Positions 1 through 8,132 are shown, numbered from the stretch's first letter. The stretch: 64,000 nt of DNA from CBDBDZ01 sp965204215 (GCA_965204215.1 CBDBDZ010000013.1:1116001-1180000), one strand, 5' to 3'. Notes: generated by a model from the letters alone, not told the origin. Translations and numbers: made by a program.

Positions 1-75
1 ATATTTAGCGGCTAATTGGCGAATTTCGTCGATGGACTCTAATCTATCTAAACGCTGTAAAAGGTTTGTTTGCAT
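1..75 (-). CDS. SnoaL/NTF2-like protein, N-terminal fragment (cut by window edge)
   Basis: The minus strand opens with an ATG at 75 and reads 25 codons without a stop to the window edge. The peptide begins MQTNLLQRLDRLESIDEIRQ and goes on LAAKY. This resembles the first helix of bacterial nuclear-transport-factor-2/SnoaL-like proteins, which often start with a leucine-rich LE.IR.L..KY helix. The family covers small cone-shaped enzymes such as isomerases, dehydratases and unassigned proteins, so no reaction can be given. Only the start is visible and the remaining ~100 residues lie outside the window. Assignment rests on this short stretch alone. Confidence 0.5.
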   Translation of the reverse strand, partial: MQTNLLQRLDRLESIDEIRQLAAKY

Positions 76-170
76 AAAAAAGTCGGTGGTGCGATAATTT
101 GGGTTTAAGTATTATATTCCATTTGATTTCTCAACAATTCTCATCTTAACTGAAGTGCTATAAAAACATT

Positions 171-551
171 ATGAACCCAATTCTCCAGAGACGATTAGAA
201 TCTTTCGCCATACTCACTTTTTGTGTTTGCTGCTATTTTTACAGCGGGTTTAATTTCTGGATATTCCTTTTATGCTTTTTTTTACCAGATATCAGTATTT
301 TGGCTTATTTTAAAAGCCCTGAGTTTGGCGGCGTTTGCTACAATTTATCACACTGTATGTTATTTCCGGTTAGTATTGGTGGTTATGGGCTGCTTGTTAG
401 TGAATTCATATTAATACAGAGTGCTTTAATTTGGGGTGCTCATATTGCATTTGATAGAGCCATTGGTTGGGGGTTAAAGTATGCAGACAGTTTTTGTAAC
501 ACCGATATGGGAAGAAAAATTTTAGCTGGAAATATAACCATTTTGCAATAA
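171..551 (+). CDS. DUF4260 family small membrane protein
   Basis: A 126-residue protein with hydrophobic segments near residues 12-28, 30-46 and 66-90. It shows the pattern I associate with DUF4260: an early RLESFA motif, a F.PDIS.LAY loop, a YNLSH motif near residue 57, and a C-terminal W.AHIAFDR..GWGLKY..SF segment followed by TDMGR. The family is a compact membrane protein of about 110-130 residues with no established function, so the length fits. The gene stands alone, diverging from the SnoaL-like gene at the window edge and converging on the hydroxylase-type gene downstream. The ATG at 171 is the only sensible start. Confidence 0.75.
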   Translation: MNPILQRRLESFAILTFCVCCYFYSGFNFWIFLLCFFLPDISILAYFKSPEFGGVCYNLSHCMLFPVSIGGYGLLVSEFILIQSALIWGAHIAFDRAIGWGLKYADSFCNTDMGRKILAGNITILQ

Positions 552-579
552 TTTTTAATCTTGAATACATGAGGTATAT

Positions 580-1497
580 CTAGATAGGGTGTTTTATTGC
601 GTTAGCTCGGAGGACTTTGGCTCTTTTGTCTTCGGCATCGTGACTCCAGCCAGGTGCATGGAAAATATATTTTAATTTATCGCTCCAGGTGTTAGCACGT
701 TTGACATCGTTCCATATTGCACGATATTCATGGGTTAAAACGTGAAGTGGATGTAACGAATCCAAATTTTTGGTTAATCCATAAACAGGTGGTTCATGGT
801 CTTTTTCTTCGGAAAAGGAACCAAATAACCTGTCCCAAAGAATTAATACACCAGCGTGGTTACAATCCAGATAGCGAATATTGGATGCGTGATGTACGCG
901 GTGGTGAGAAGGTGTATTGAAAATATATTCAATAGGTTTGGGGAAGCGTTTGAATAATTCTGTGTGTGTCCAAAATTGATAAAACAAATTAATACTCATC
1001 ATCATAAACACCATTAGCGCGTCAAAACCTAAAAGCGGTAAGGGCATCCAAAACAAGTATTTATGAATGCGTTCACCTACACCTTGTCTGAGAGCAGTGG
1101 CATAATGCATTTTGATGGCAGAATGATGGTTGACATGACCAGCCCAAAATAGTCGAACCTGGTGATTAAGGCGATGAAACCAATAGTAAATAAAATCATC
1201 CATGAAAAATAGTAGCAGCCATGCCCACCATTGGCGTTGGATGACATCTTTCCATGGGCTTATATCATGCAGCCACATGGCTAGCGCAAAGAATAAAAAT
1301 TTGGGCAATATGTCGACAAAAACTACATATAACATCATCCAAAATGATGCCTGGGTATCCTCTTTGGTATGCAAACGCAATTGATGTTTTTTCGCATAAA
1401 CAAACTCAGCGATGACGGCAATCAGGAAAATAGGTACAAAAAGGTAAATTAAGTCGTCTTTGCTGAATTCAGCCAGGATTTGTTCAAAGGAAAGCAT
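580..1497 (-). CDS. sterol desaturase / fatty acid hydroxylase superfamily membrane protein
   Basis: A 305-residue integral membrane protein with about four hydrophobic segments in its first 180 residues. It carries the di-iron histidine clusters of the fatty acid hydroxylase superfamily: HRLNH near residue 107, HVNHH near 120, and HHRVHH near 198, followed by NHAGVLILWDRLFGSF, a typical family ending of the catalytic part. Members hydroxylate or desaturate sterols, fatty acids or carotenoids; substrate cannot be told from sequence. The C-terminal ~70 residues are soluble and end in basic residues. The gene is followed upstream by a MITE-like repeat that separates it from the SDR gene. A second, unrelated-length member lies at 9189-9962. 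Confidence 0.85.
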   Translation of the reverse strand: MLSFEQILAEFSKDDLIYLFVPIFLIAVIAEFVYAKKHQLRLHTKEDTQASFWMMLYVVFVDILPKFLFFALAMWLHDISPWKDVIQRQWWAWLLLFFMDDFIYYWFHRLNHQVRLFWAGHVNHHSAIKMHYATALRQGVGERIHKYLFWMPLPLLGFDALMVFMMMSINLFYQFWTHTELFKRFPKPIEYIFNTPSHHRVHHASNIRYLDCNHAGVLILWDRLFGSFSEEKDHEPPVYGLTKNLDSLHPLHVLTHEYRAIWNDVKRANTWSDKLKYIFHAPGWSHDAEDKRAKVLRANAIKHPI

Positions 1498-1513
1498 AGT
1501 AAATTCAAAATTT

Positions 1514-1691
1514 AACCCAGATTATGCATTAGAAATTGTAGCGAAAGCAAAAATGGCAATAAAAACAGTAGCTCGCGCAAGGAAAATAAGCACAAACATA
1601 GCAGGGCTATGGTGAGCATTATTTTTCGAGCAAGCTGGTGTTTTTGAAATCATTTTTGGATGTAGTAGGTTTCTAATGCATAATCTGGGTT
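1514..1691. mobile_element. MITE-like element with 22-bp perfect terminal inverted repeats
   Basis: Bases 1514-1535 and 1670-1691 are perfect inverted copies of a 22-bp sequence (core CCCAGATTATGCATTAGAAA). They enclose 134 bp with no convincing gene. The right end touches the stop codon of the neighbouring SDR gene. The inner core at 1578-1622 is repeated in degenerate form at 28659-28711. The size, perfect termini, absence of coding capacity and second copy fit a non-autonomous miniature inverted-repeat element. The transposase family that would move it is not identifiable here. Confidence 0.75.
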
Positions 1692-2413
1692 TAACTGTAA
1701 TCAATAGATTGTCCATGTGGAGGATTGCCTTTATTGAGAATAATGTTGATATATAAATCGACAACATCTTCTGGTGGCTTGATGGTAGCAGGGTTTTCAG
1801 CGGGGTAGGCTTGAGCACGCATGGGTGTTGCAGTAGCACCTGGGTTTACACAATTAATTTTTATATTGGATACGGCTGCAAGCTCATCAGCCCAAACCTG
1901 TACCATGCCTTCAGTAGCAAATTTTGATGCCGCATAAGCACCCCAATAAGCGCGACCTGTTTTACCTACTGATGAACTACTAAAAATAATATGAGGATTG
2001 TCAGAGCGTTCAAGGCAGGGAATTAACGTCTGAGTCAACATCATTGGTGCACTGACATTAACGTTCATAACCTGTTCCCACTGTTGAATCTCTTGTTGCT
2101 GCATAGGCGCCCGTTGCCCGAGTATACCAGCACAGTGGATAAGTACATCAAGTTTGTGATATTTATTATGGATATGTTCAACAATTCTATTACAGTCTGC
2201 TTGAGTCAGCCCGCTTAAATCCAATGGTAGTATACTGGGGACAGGAAGACCTTTTTCAACAATGGTATCATATATAACTTCAAGTTGGGCTATGTTTCTT
2301 GCCGCCAAAATAACTGTTGCGCCTCGCTTTGCACTGGCTTTGGCTATTGCGCGACCGATGCCGCTACTGGCTCCTGTCACTAAAATAACTTTATTTAATA
2401 AATCTTGATTCAT
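1691..2413 (-). CDS. yciK: short-chain dehydrogenase/reductase, YciK-like
   Basis: A 240-residue Rossmann-fold SDR. The nucleotide-binding TGASSGIG motif is near residues 14-21, the NAG-equivalent CAG near 94, catalytic serines in SSSSVG near 145, and the Y..SK active site as YAASK near 160. The overall sequence matches YciK-type oxidoreductases, which are found next to phosphoglycolate phosphatase in many gammaproteobacteria; that is also the case here, with gph 9 bp upstream. The physiological substrate of YciK is not established. The gene is about seven residues shorter than E. coli YciK, and the abutting MITE end at 1691 may explain the altered C-terminus. Confidence 0.8.
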   Translation of the reverse strand: MNQDLLNKVILVTGASSGIGRAIAKASAKRGATVILAARNIAQLEVIYDTIVEKGLPVPSILPLDLSGLTQADCNRIVEHIHNKYHKLDVLIHCAGILGQRAPMQQQEIQQWEQVMNVNVSAPMMLTQTLIPCLERSDNPHIIFSSSSVGKTGRAYWGAYAASKFATEGMVQVWADELAAVSNIKINCVNPGATATPMRAQAYPAENPATIKPPEDVVDLYINIILNKGNPPHGQSIDYS

Positions 2414-2422
2414 ATTTTGTTT

Positions 2423-3094
2423 TTATATAAATTGTGAAGATTGAAGAATATTTATAATTTCTAAAGGCTCTTGAATAATATAATTGGCGTTCCAAAGGTT
2501 GGGGTCATCACCATCTACTATAAACCCGTAACAAGCGGCAATACTTAATATATCAGCTGATTTGGCAGCGTCTATGTCGCGTTTATGGTCGCCGATATAG
2601 ATAGCTTGTTGCGGTTGAATGTTGAGTTGGTTACATGCCAGCAACAAACCTTCTGGTGAGGGTTTGGCGTGAACAACATGGTCGGGGCAGACACAGCATC
2701 CAGCTTTTATGTTTAACTTTTCAAGTAAGGGAAAAGCATACTTGCTGGGTTTGTTGGTAACAATGCCCCATTGTAGGTGGTTGTCCTGTAAATAAGTTAA
2801 CACTTTTTCCATTCCTGCAAAATAGTGGGTTTTATCGGCGATATGTTCACTGTAGAGTTCTAATAATTCAGACCATAAAACTTTAAATGCGGCGTGACTT
2901 CGAGATATGTCAAATACTTTTTCAATAATTCCAGCCGAACCATTAGTAATATAAGGAGCTAGTTGTTGTTGGGAAATACCGGGTTTTTTATGGCGTTCCA
3001 GCAATAAATTGGTGGCAATTAAAAAATCGGGCGAAGTGTCTAATAAGGTTCCGTCCAAATCAAACAGAACAGCTTTTAATGTTACAGGGTTCAA
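2423..3094 (-). CDS. gph: phosphoglycolate phosphatase-type HAD hydrolase
   Basis: HAD-superfamily phosphatase. Motif I is FDLDGTLLDT near the N-terminus, motif II/III region reads VTNKPSKY, and the acidic motif IV is IGDHKRDID. A helical cap lies between motif I and the TNK motif, which is the layout of Gph, the enzyme that dephosphorylates 2-phosphoglycolate formed from DNA repair or oxygenase side reactions. The open frame extends to 3205, but that would overlap murJ on the other strand and add ~37 atypical residues. I place the start at the TTG at 3094 (LNPVTLKAVLFDLDG), 223 residues, the usual family size. It probably forms an operon with the YciK-like gene. Confidence 0.82.
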   Translation of the reverse strand: MNPVTLKAVLFDLDGTLLDTSPDFLIATNLLLERHKKPGISQQQLAPYITNGSAGIIEKVFDISRSHAAFKVLWSELLELYSEHIADKTHYFAGMEKVLTYLQDNHLQWGIVTNKPSKYAFPLLEKLNIKAGCCVCPDHVVHAKPSPEGLLLACNQLNIQPQQAIYIGDHKRDIDAAKSADILSIAACYGFIVDGDDPNLWNANYIIQEPLEIINILQSSQFI

Positions 3095-3135
3095 GCTACA
3101 ATTTGTCAGTTTATAAATAGATACGAGCGCGCATT

Positions 3136-4725
3136 TTGACTGAAACCACACCATCCTCGCAAGTGACAACAAAGAAATTACTGTTTTCGAGTGGTATAGT
3201 GTCAAGTTTTACCATGTCATCCAGGGTATTTGGACTGATAAGGGATATTCTGATAGCACGAATGTTCGGTTCACAAGATGTTGCCGATGCGTTTTTTGTG
3301 GCATTCAAGATTCCCAATTTTTTTCGTAGACTCTTTGGCGAAGGCGCTTTTTCTCAATCTTTTGTACCTGTATTGTCAGATTACAGGATAAACAGCGATT
3401 CGGCAACCATTAAGCAATTTATTCAAAGAGTAGGGCAGCTATTAGGAGGTGTCCTGACTCTGTTTGTGATGTTAGTTGTGATAGGTTCATCTGTGGTTGC
3501 CTTTATTTTTGCACCTGGCTTTATTGATGAACCAGACAAATTTGACTTAACCAGTCAGATGATTAAGTTAACTTTTCCCTACCTGCTTTTTATCTCTCTG
3601 GCAGGGTTTTGTGGTTCCATACTTAACGCTTATGATCGTTTTGCTGTCCCAGCCGCAACGCCAGTTATACTGAATATTTGTTTAATCAGCGCGGCTTTAG
3701 TATCTCATCGATATTTTGAAGAACCTATATTGGCGTTGGCATGGGGAGTGTTGGTAGCTGGAGTTTTACAATTTGTATTTCAACTACCTTTTCTAAAACA
3801 GATTGATAGACTACCTACGCCCCAATTCGGTTATAAGTCGTGGTTGAAAAGTTGGAATGATAGTGGTGTTAAGCGGGTATTAAAGTTAATGACGCCAGCT
3901 ATATTTGGCGTATCTGTTAGCCAAATTAATTTGTTGTTTGATACTTTGATTGCATCGTTTCTTATTAGTGGCAGTGTATCCTGGCTTTATTATTCAGACA
4001 GGCTAATAGAATTACCACTTGGTGTGTTTGGTATTGCCATAGCGACCATTATTTTGCCTAAACTCTCTCGAGCCTTTGTTAAAGACGGTGGCGGTGAATA
4101 CAACCACACTATGGATTGGGCGCTAAAAATGGTATTGTTGATTGGTGTACCTGCAACCTGTGCACTGGCTGTGCTGAGTCAGCCTATTTTAAGCACTTTG
4201 TTTTTGTACGGTTCCATGACTGAAAATGATATCGCGATGGCAAGTTTAAGTTTAATTGCCTATTGTACAGGACTTATTGCCTTTATGTTAATCAAGGTAC
4301 TCGCAGCTGGTTTTTATTCCCGACAAAACACTAAAACACCCGTAAAAATTGGTATTATAGCTATGGTTTCAAATATGGTACTAAACATCGTTTTTGTACT
4401 GCCACTATATTATTGGTGGGGTATAGGGCATGTGGGTTTAGCATTGGCAACCGCAGTTTCAGCCTGGATTAATGCAGGCCTACTGTATTGGTCATTACGA
4501 AAGCAAGACAGTTACCAACATACTGCTAATTGGTTGTCGTTTTTTACGGGATTATTTATCGCTATTGCAATCATGCTTGGCTTTTTAATTGTAATCAACT
4601 TTTATTGGAATCAATGGTCAGTTTGGAGCGCGTGGGAGCGCAGTTGGCATTTATTATTTATTTGTTTAGGTGGTGGCGTTATTTATAGTGCAACTGTATA
4701 CTACATGAAAATTTATCATCATTAA
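3136..4725 (+). CDS. murJ: lipid II flippase MurJ
   Basis: A 529-residue polytopic membrane protein with about 14 hydrophobic segments. It begins with the MurJ/MviN signature SSRVFGLIRDILIARMFG and continues with ADAFFVAFKIPNFFRRLFGE and GAFSQSFVPVLSDY, all highly characteristic. MurJ flips the peptidoglycan precursor lipid II across the inner membrane. The frame can start at TTG 3136 or GTG 3163; neither has a strong ribosome-binding site, and the latter would match most homologues better. It diverges from gph with only about 40 bp between starts, so the two promoters must overlap. Confidence 0.95.
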   Translation: MTETTPSSQVTTKKLLFSSGIVSSFTMSSRVFGLIRDILIARMFGSQDVADAFFVAFKIPNFFRRLFGEGAFSQSFVPVLSDYRINSDSATIKQFIQRVGQLLGGVLTLFVMLVVIGSSVVAFIFAPGFIDEPDKFDLTSQMIKLTFPYLLFISLAGFCGSILNAYDRFAVPAATPVILNICLISAALVSHRYFEEPILALAWGVLVAGVLQFVFQLPFLKQIDRLPTPQFGYKSWLKSWNDSGVKRVLKLMTPAIFGVSVSQINLLFDTLIASFLISGSVSWLYYSDRLIELPLGVFGIAIATIILPKLSRAFVKDGGGEYNHTMDWALKMVLLIGVPATCALAVLSQPILSTLFLYGSMTENDIAMASLSLIAYCTGLIAFMLIKVLAAGFYSRQNTKTPVKIGIIAMVSNMVLNIVFVLPLYYWWGIGHVGLALATAVSAWINAGLLYWSLRKQDSYQHTANWLSFFTGLFIAIAIMLGFLIVINFYWNQWSVWSAWERSWHLLFICLGGGVIYSATVYYMKIYHH

Positions 4726-4729
4726 TCCA

Positions 4730-4878
4730 GATTGAGAGCTTTGTATAATGTCACGAGCGATGCCAAGACAAGGCAAATTTGAACGAAAAGTGGAGTTTAC
4801 TGGCAGTAAATGAGCATTTTGAGCGAAAATTTAACGCTGTATTGGCGAGTGCAGTACTTATGCAAATCTCTCAGATTA
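4730..4878. repeat. dispersed MITE-like repeat, family A (long copy)
   Basis: This non-coding stretch fills the gap between murJ and the crotonase gene. Its ends form an imperfect inverted repeat (TTGAGAGCTTTG at the left, and CTGAGAGATTTG on the opposite strand at the right). The inner part (AACGCTGTATTGGCGAG, then GCAGTA and TTATGCAAA) recurs at 29327-29379 in a shorter copy. No gene is visible in it. Confidence 0.6.
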
Positions 4879-4891
4879 ACTTTTATTTTAT

Positions 4892-5686
4892 ATGAACAAT
4901 ATAGTCACAATTGAAATAGCTAATCAAGTAGCAACGGTTACACTTAACAGACCAGAAAAATTAAATGCGCTAAGCGTTTCTATGTTTGATGCTATTATTG
5001 CTACAGGCGAGCAGATAGCAGCCGACAAATCCATCCGTGCAGTTGTGCTTCGAGGAGCAGGAAAAGCCTTTTGCGCGGGGCTGGATTTAGCTAATTTTGG
5101 CGCCGATGATGGAGTAACCAGTCAATCTTTAGCAACTCGCACTCACGGCGATGCTAACCGCTGGCAAAAGGTAGCATGGGTGTGGCACGAAATGCCAGTA
5201 CCTGTTATTGCAGCAGTTCATGGTGTTGCTTTTGGCGGGGGGCTGCAAATTATGATGGGTACAGATATTCGTTTTATAACCGCTGATGCCAGATTGAGTA
5301 TTACTGAGGTAAGGTGGGGCTTAATTCCCGATATGAGTGGTATGGTGTTATTTCGCCATAGTGTCCGCGAGGATATTATTCGTGAATTAACCTACACGCA
5401 TCGAGAATTTACTGGTGAGCAAGCTAAAGAATACGGGTTTGCTACCCATGTTTCATCGAAACCTTTTGAAGATGCCATGCAACTGGCTATGGAAATTGCA
5501 TCTAAAAGCCCAAGTGCTATTGTGAAAGCCAAAAAAGTTTTTAATGAGATTGCTTATATGGACGCTAAGGATGGTTTAATGCTGGAATCTGTTGAACAAG
5601 CTGAAATTATTGGTAAGGAAAATCAACTAGAAGCTGTTTATGCCGGCATGGCAAAGCGCGATGCCAGGTTTCACGACTACCAATAG
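4892..5686 (+). CDS. crotonase / enoyl-CoA hydratase family protein
   Basis: A 264-residue crotonase-fold protein. The oxyanion-hole segments are GAGKAFCAGLDLANFG near residue 50 and HGVAFGGGLQIMMGTDIRF near 110, followed by TEVRWGLIPDMSG. The family acts on acyl-CoA thioesters (hydration, isomerisation and others). The usual catalytic glutamate of hydratases cannot be fixed with confidence, although E132-equivalent TEVRWGL is present, so the exact reaction is left open. Directly downstream is an IS3-family remnant, and a decayed duplicate of the 3' half lies at 7861-8103. The ATG at 4892 gives the family's usual length. Confidence 0.88.
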   Translation: MNNIVTIEIANQVATVTLNRPEKLNALSVSMFDAIIATGEQIAADKSIRAVVLRGAGKAFCAGLDLANFGADDGVTSQSLATRTHGDANRWQKVAWVWHEMPVPVIAAVHGVAFGGGLQIMMGTDIRFITADARLSITEVRWGLIPDMSGMVLFRHSVREDIIRELTYTHREFTGEQAKEYGFATHVSSKPFEDAMQLAMEIASKSPSAIVKAKKVFNEIAYMDAKDGLMLESVEQAEIIGKENQLEAVYAGMAKRDARFHDYQ

Positions 5687-5747
5687 ACGTTGTCTGAGAT
5701 TTAAGCCCTTAACGCTTAATTAATTGAGTTTGAGGGAATGCTGCATG
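5069..5747 (+). repeat. left arm of a split direct repeat (crotonase 3' part plus downstream flank)
   Basis: Bases 5069-5292 match 7861-8084 and bases 5660-5747 match 8077-8164, with a handful of mostly transition differences. The right copy lacks the intervening 375 bp. The missing block is bounded in this copy by the 8-bp direct repeat GATGCCAG at 5285 and 5660, so the right copy arose by slippage or recombination between these octamers. The homology stops abruptly at 5747/8164. Confidence 0.9.
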
Positions 5748-5899
5748 TGAAGGCTTTTTTGGCAGGCTTAAGCGTAAACGAGTCAATAGGTGTTTACCGT
5801 ACTCATCGACAGGCTAAAACTGATGTTTTTGATTGTATTCAACGATTCCATAATCCTGGAAAGCGCAAAATTATCAACCGACAGGCTTGTCATGTATAA
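5734..5899 (+). pseudogene. IS3-family transposase (OrfB) C-terminal remnant, frameshifted
   Basis: Reading from 5734 gives GNAACEGFFGRLKRKRVNR, the conserved segment around the last catalytic acidic residue of IS3-family DDE transposases (compare the common DNAACEGFFGRLK). A one-base frameshift near 5790 then brings in VYRTHRQAKTDVFDCIQRFHNPGKRK, the equally typical C-terminal Y.TR..A..DVFDYIE.FYNP..R stretch. It stops at 5899. The rest of the element is missing. This remnant sits immediately after the crotonase stop codon, and its first ~14 bases are inside the duplicated segment, which links the IS to the local rearrangement. Confidence 0.75.
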
Positions 5900-6062
5900 T
5901 CCTGTTTTTAACTCTCCGCTAATTCGGGAGAGAACCCTCTATCGGTATCGGTATAATGTAAGGAAGATGGATGGGAATATGGTATTTGATGGAGTATTGA
6001 GAGGGATGCTGGTTTAATTACCATTTTCTATATATATTGTGTTTGACAATTACAGTGTTGTT

Positions 6063-6554
6063 TTAATGGTTTTGGTGCTTTAGATAATCAAGAAAAGATA
6101 AACTTTGTATTGGCTGCTCAAGTAATGAACAAACCAATGGTATTTTGTAGTTTTGCTTTTTCGTTTTAGAGGTTGGTGTTTGAACAGCTTCTTGGGTGAC
6201 CACTGTCATACTATTAATTGAGGCTGCCGCTATAAGCAATAAATCGTTAAAATCACATCCACTACTACTGTATTTGTCGTCTCTTACCTCAAGTATAGTT
6301 AAGGATACATTATATGCTTTTTGAAGAACCTGGTTATTGACATTAATCACTGCAATGCCTTTATCTTTAAGCCACTGATGACAGTCAGGGCTTACCTTTT
6401 CTACTTCCTCAAAGTTTTCTTTGACCATCCCAATAGTATTGTTAGCAATTTGCTCTTCACTCAACCATTCCCATAACTTATCAAATATAGGCAATTCAAT
6501 AGGGTGGTTATCCCAACCATAAATTATAGCGGATGCATCAATTAATATATTCAA
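6063..6554 (-). CDS. DUF4411 / PIN-fold protein, probable toxin-like nuclease partner
   Basis: A 163-residue protein starting MNILIDASAIIYGWDNHPIE, with a PIN-like first acidic residue at D6, and a later block DFNDLLLIAAASINSMTVVTQE near residues 115-136 that resembles the D..LIA.A......VVT.E core of DUF4411 and other PIN-domain ribonucleases. The ATG overlaps the stop of the upstream XRE-ImmA/IrrE gene by 4 bp, a strong sign of translational coupling. DUF4411 genes commonly pair with XRE-ImmA/IrrE genes, and the pair has been proposed as toxin-antitoxin-like; ribonuclease activity here is inference. Confidence 0.7.
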   Translation of the reverse strand: MNILIDASAIIYGWDNHPIELPIFDKLWEWLSEEQIANNTIGMVKENFEEVEKVSPDCHQWLKDKGIAVINVNNQVLQKAYNVSLTILEVRDDKYSSSGCDFNDLLLIAAASINSMTVVTQEAVQTPTSKTKKQNYKIPLVCSLLEQPIQSLSFLDYLKHQNH

Positions 6555-7696
6555 AAGGCTTTTTGTAATTTTTTTATATCGGTGATTTTTAAACCATCCA
6601 GATAGTTACTAGTTTTTCTTAGCGTTGCTAGACCCGCATAATGTGCATTTAATACTGTACGGACATAGTTATCACCAAAAATATTTAAAGGCTCTCTATA
6701 CCTATAGGAACGAGGAATAGGTTCCTGTTGCTCTTGCGTAGATTCCGCTAGCCTTCTTTGACTCTGTTTTAGCTGTCTGTAATTGTTATAGTCTGGTTGA
6801 TTAACTAAGCCCATTTGTAGTAAAGAAATAACTATAACTTCAACACTAATACCTAATTGCTTCGCAAGTGAACCATATTCCTCATCGTAAAGATGGGGGG
6901 GGGGTACAACAATGTTTGGTAGTAAATTGCTTGGTAATAAGCATTTCGCAGCAAAATTATTGGCTTCTCTTTCGTGTTGAGTTATGTTGTCATAATGTAG
7001 TTGTGTTTCGTCATCTATGCAATGACCTTCGTGCAACAATAAATGTCCCAGTTCGTGGAACAAGGTGAATGTTTGCATTTGAAGAGAGGTTTTTTTGACA
7101 AAGATAATGGGTGTTTTGGTATGTGCGATTGAAAAACCAACAGCATTATTGTCACTCAACTGCCATTTACCAGCATAACCCATACTTTGAAAAACCATGA
7201 TACCTTTGGACTCGAGTATTGACCTGTAGTCCTTATAACTATACCTTTGGTTATAATTCAAACCTAGCCATTCTCTTACGCTTTGGGCTTTTTCATCAAT
7301 GTTGCCTAAAAGTTTTGGAGGTGTAAAGGGGAGAATGTCTTCATCTAATTCATCCATTAATTCTAGGTAAAGGTCTCTGTGTTGTTCTACTCGCCGAATA
7401 ATATTAATTAGTTGACGGCTCATACCTACAGATTGATTAGTTAATGAACGAAAGGCTGGAGATTGAATTTTTTCTGTCTGTGGGGTTTCGGGTTGCAGAA
7501 AAAATAATGGAGAATATCCAAAATAGCCAGCAACTGTTTTGAGTTGAGAGTAAGTCAAGCTCCCATTGTTTAGAGATTCCTCTTTTATGCTTTTGGTAAC
7601 AGCTAAATCAGCAATTGTCATTGACAATTGATCGCAACACCAGCGAATACGTTCTGGGTTGATATTGCTGATAAGATTCATATCGATATTATACAC
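6551..7696 (-). CDS. XRE/ImmA-IrrE family metallopeptidase
   Basis: A 381-residue protein. The first ~70 residues (IRWCCDQLSMTIADLAVTKSI...) resemble an XRE-type helix-turn-helix. A central zinc-metallopeptidase domain carries FHELGHLLLHEG near residue 215, the HExxH motif, with a downstream EREANNFAAKCLLP that supplies the third ligand glutamate, exactly as in ImmA/IrrE (COG2856). Such proteins cleave a partner repressor or regulator. The C-terminal ~120 residues are basic and glutamine-rich. The start may be ATG 7696 or ATG 7681; the second (MNLISNINPER) looks more like the family. It is the first gene of a two-gene operon with the DUF4411 gene. Confidence 0.85.
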   Translation of the reverse strand: MYNIDMNLISNINPERIRWCCDQLSMTIADLAVTKSIKEESLNNGSLTYSQLKTVAGYFGYSPLFFLQPETPQTEKIQSPAFRSLTNQSVGMSRQLINIIRRVEQHRDLYLELMDELDEDILPFTPPKLLGNIDEKAQSVREWLGLNYNQRYSYKDYRSILESKGIMVFQSMGYAGKWQLSDNNAVGFSIAHTKTPIIFVKKTSLQMQTFTLFHELGHLLLHEGHCIDDETQLHYDNITQHEREANNFAAKCLLPSNLLPNIVVPPPHLYDEEYGSLAKQLGISVEVIVISLLQMGLVNQPDYNNYRQLKQSQRRLAESTQEQQEPIPRSYRYREPLNIFGDNYVRTVLNAHYAGLATLRKTSNYLDGLKITDIKKLQKAF

Positions 7697-7790
7697 TTTT
7701 AGCTTTTATAATCACCTACCAGATTGATACGGATCATAACAAAATGTGCACCACATAACCATATAATAAAACAACTCGCTTTTATTATAT

Positions 7791-7866
7791 CGCACAAGGA
7801 AGTGCCACCGACGAGCGATAGCTCGATCGCTAATCATTGAAATACAAGAAAATTCGCATATTTTTT
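7791..7866 (-). repeat. dispersed repeat, family B (copy 1)
   Basis: Read on the minus strand this matches 37002-37077: both hold ATATGCGAATTTTCTTGTAT followed by TTCAA..GTTAGCGAT.GAG-type sequence and a CTC.TCGGTG..AC segment. It lies between the ImmA/IrrE gene and the decayed crotonase copy. No coding potential. Confidence 0.65.
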
Positions 7867-8103
7867 GTGCAGAGTTGGATTTAGCTAATTTTGGCGCCGA
7901 TGATGGAGTAACCAGTCAATCTTTAGCAACTCGCACTCACGGCGATGCTAACCGCTGGCAAAAGGCAGCATGGGTGTGGCACGAAATGCCAGTACCTGTT
8001 ATTGTAGCAGTTCATGGTGTTGCTTTTGGCGGGGCTACAAATTATGATGGGTACAGATATTCGTTTTATAACTGCTGATGCCAGGTTTCACGACTACCGA
8101 TAG
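7861..8103 (+). pseudogene. truncated, frameshifted duplicate of the crotonase gene
   Basis: Bases 7861-8103 repeat the middle and end of the crotonase gene at 4892-5686. The first ~70 codons are missing. A six-G run at 5236-5243 has become four G in the copy (around 8031-8034), shifting the frame. A 375-bp in-frame block has been lost between GATGCCAG octamers. The remaining substitutions are nearly all transitions. It cannot encode a working enzyme. The homology then runs on through the intergenic flank to 8164. Confidence 0.92.
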
Positions 8104-8132
8104 ACGTTGTCTGAGATTTAAGCCCTTAACGC

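Noticed and set aside
3094..3205. N-terminal extension of gph to 3205
   Set aside because: It would cover the murJ start on the opposite strand and add residues that gph proteins do not have before the DLDGT motif.
5790..6017. A 75-codon plus-strand ORF after the crotonase gene
   Set aside because: It starts with a non-ATG codon in the wrong frame of the IS3 remnant and has no family features.
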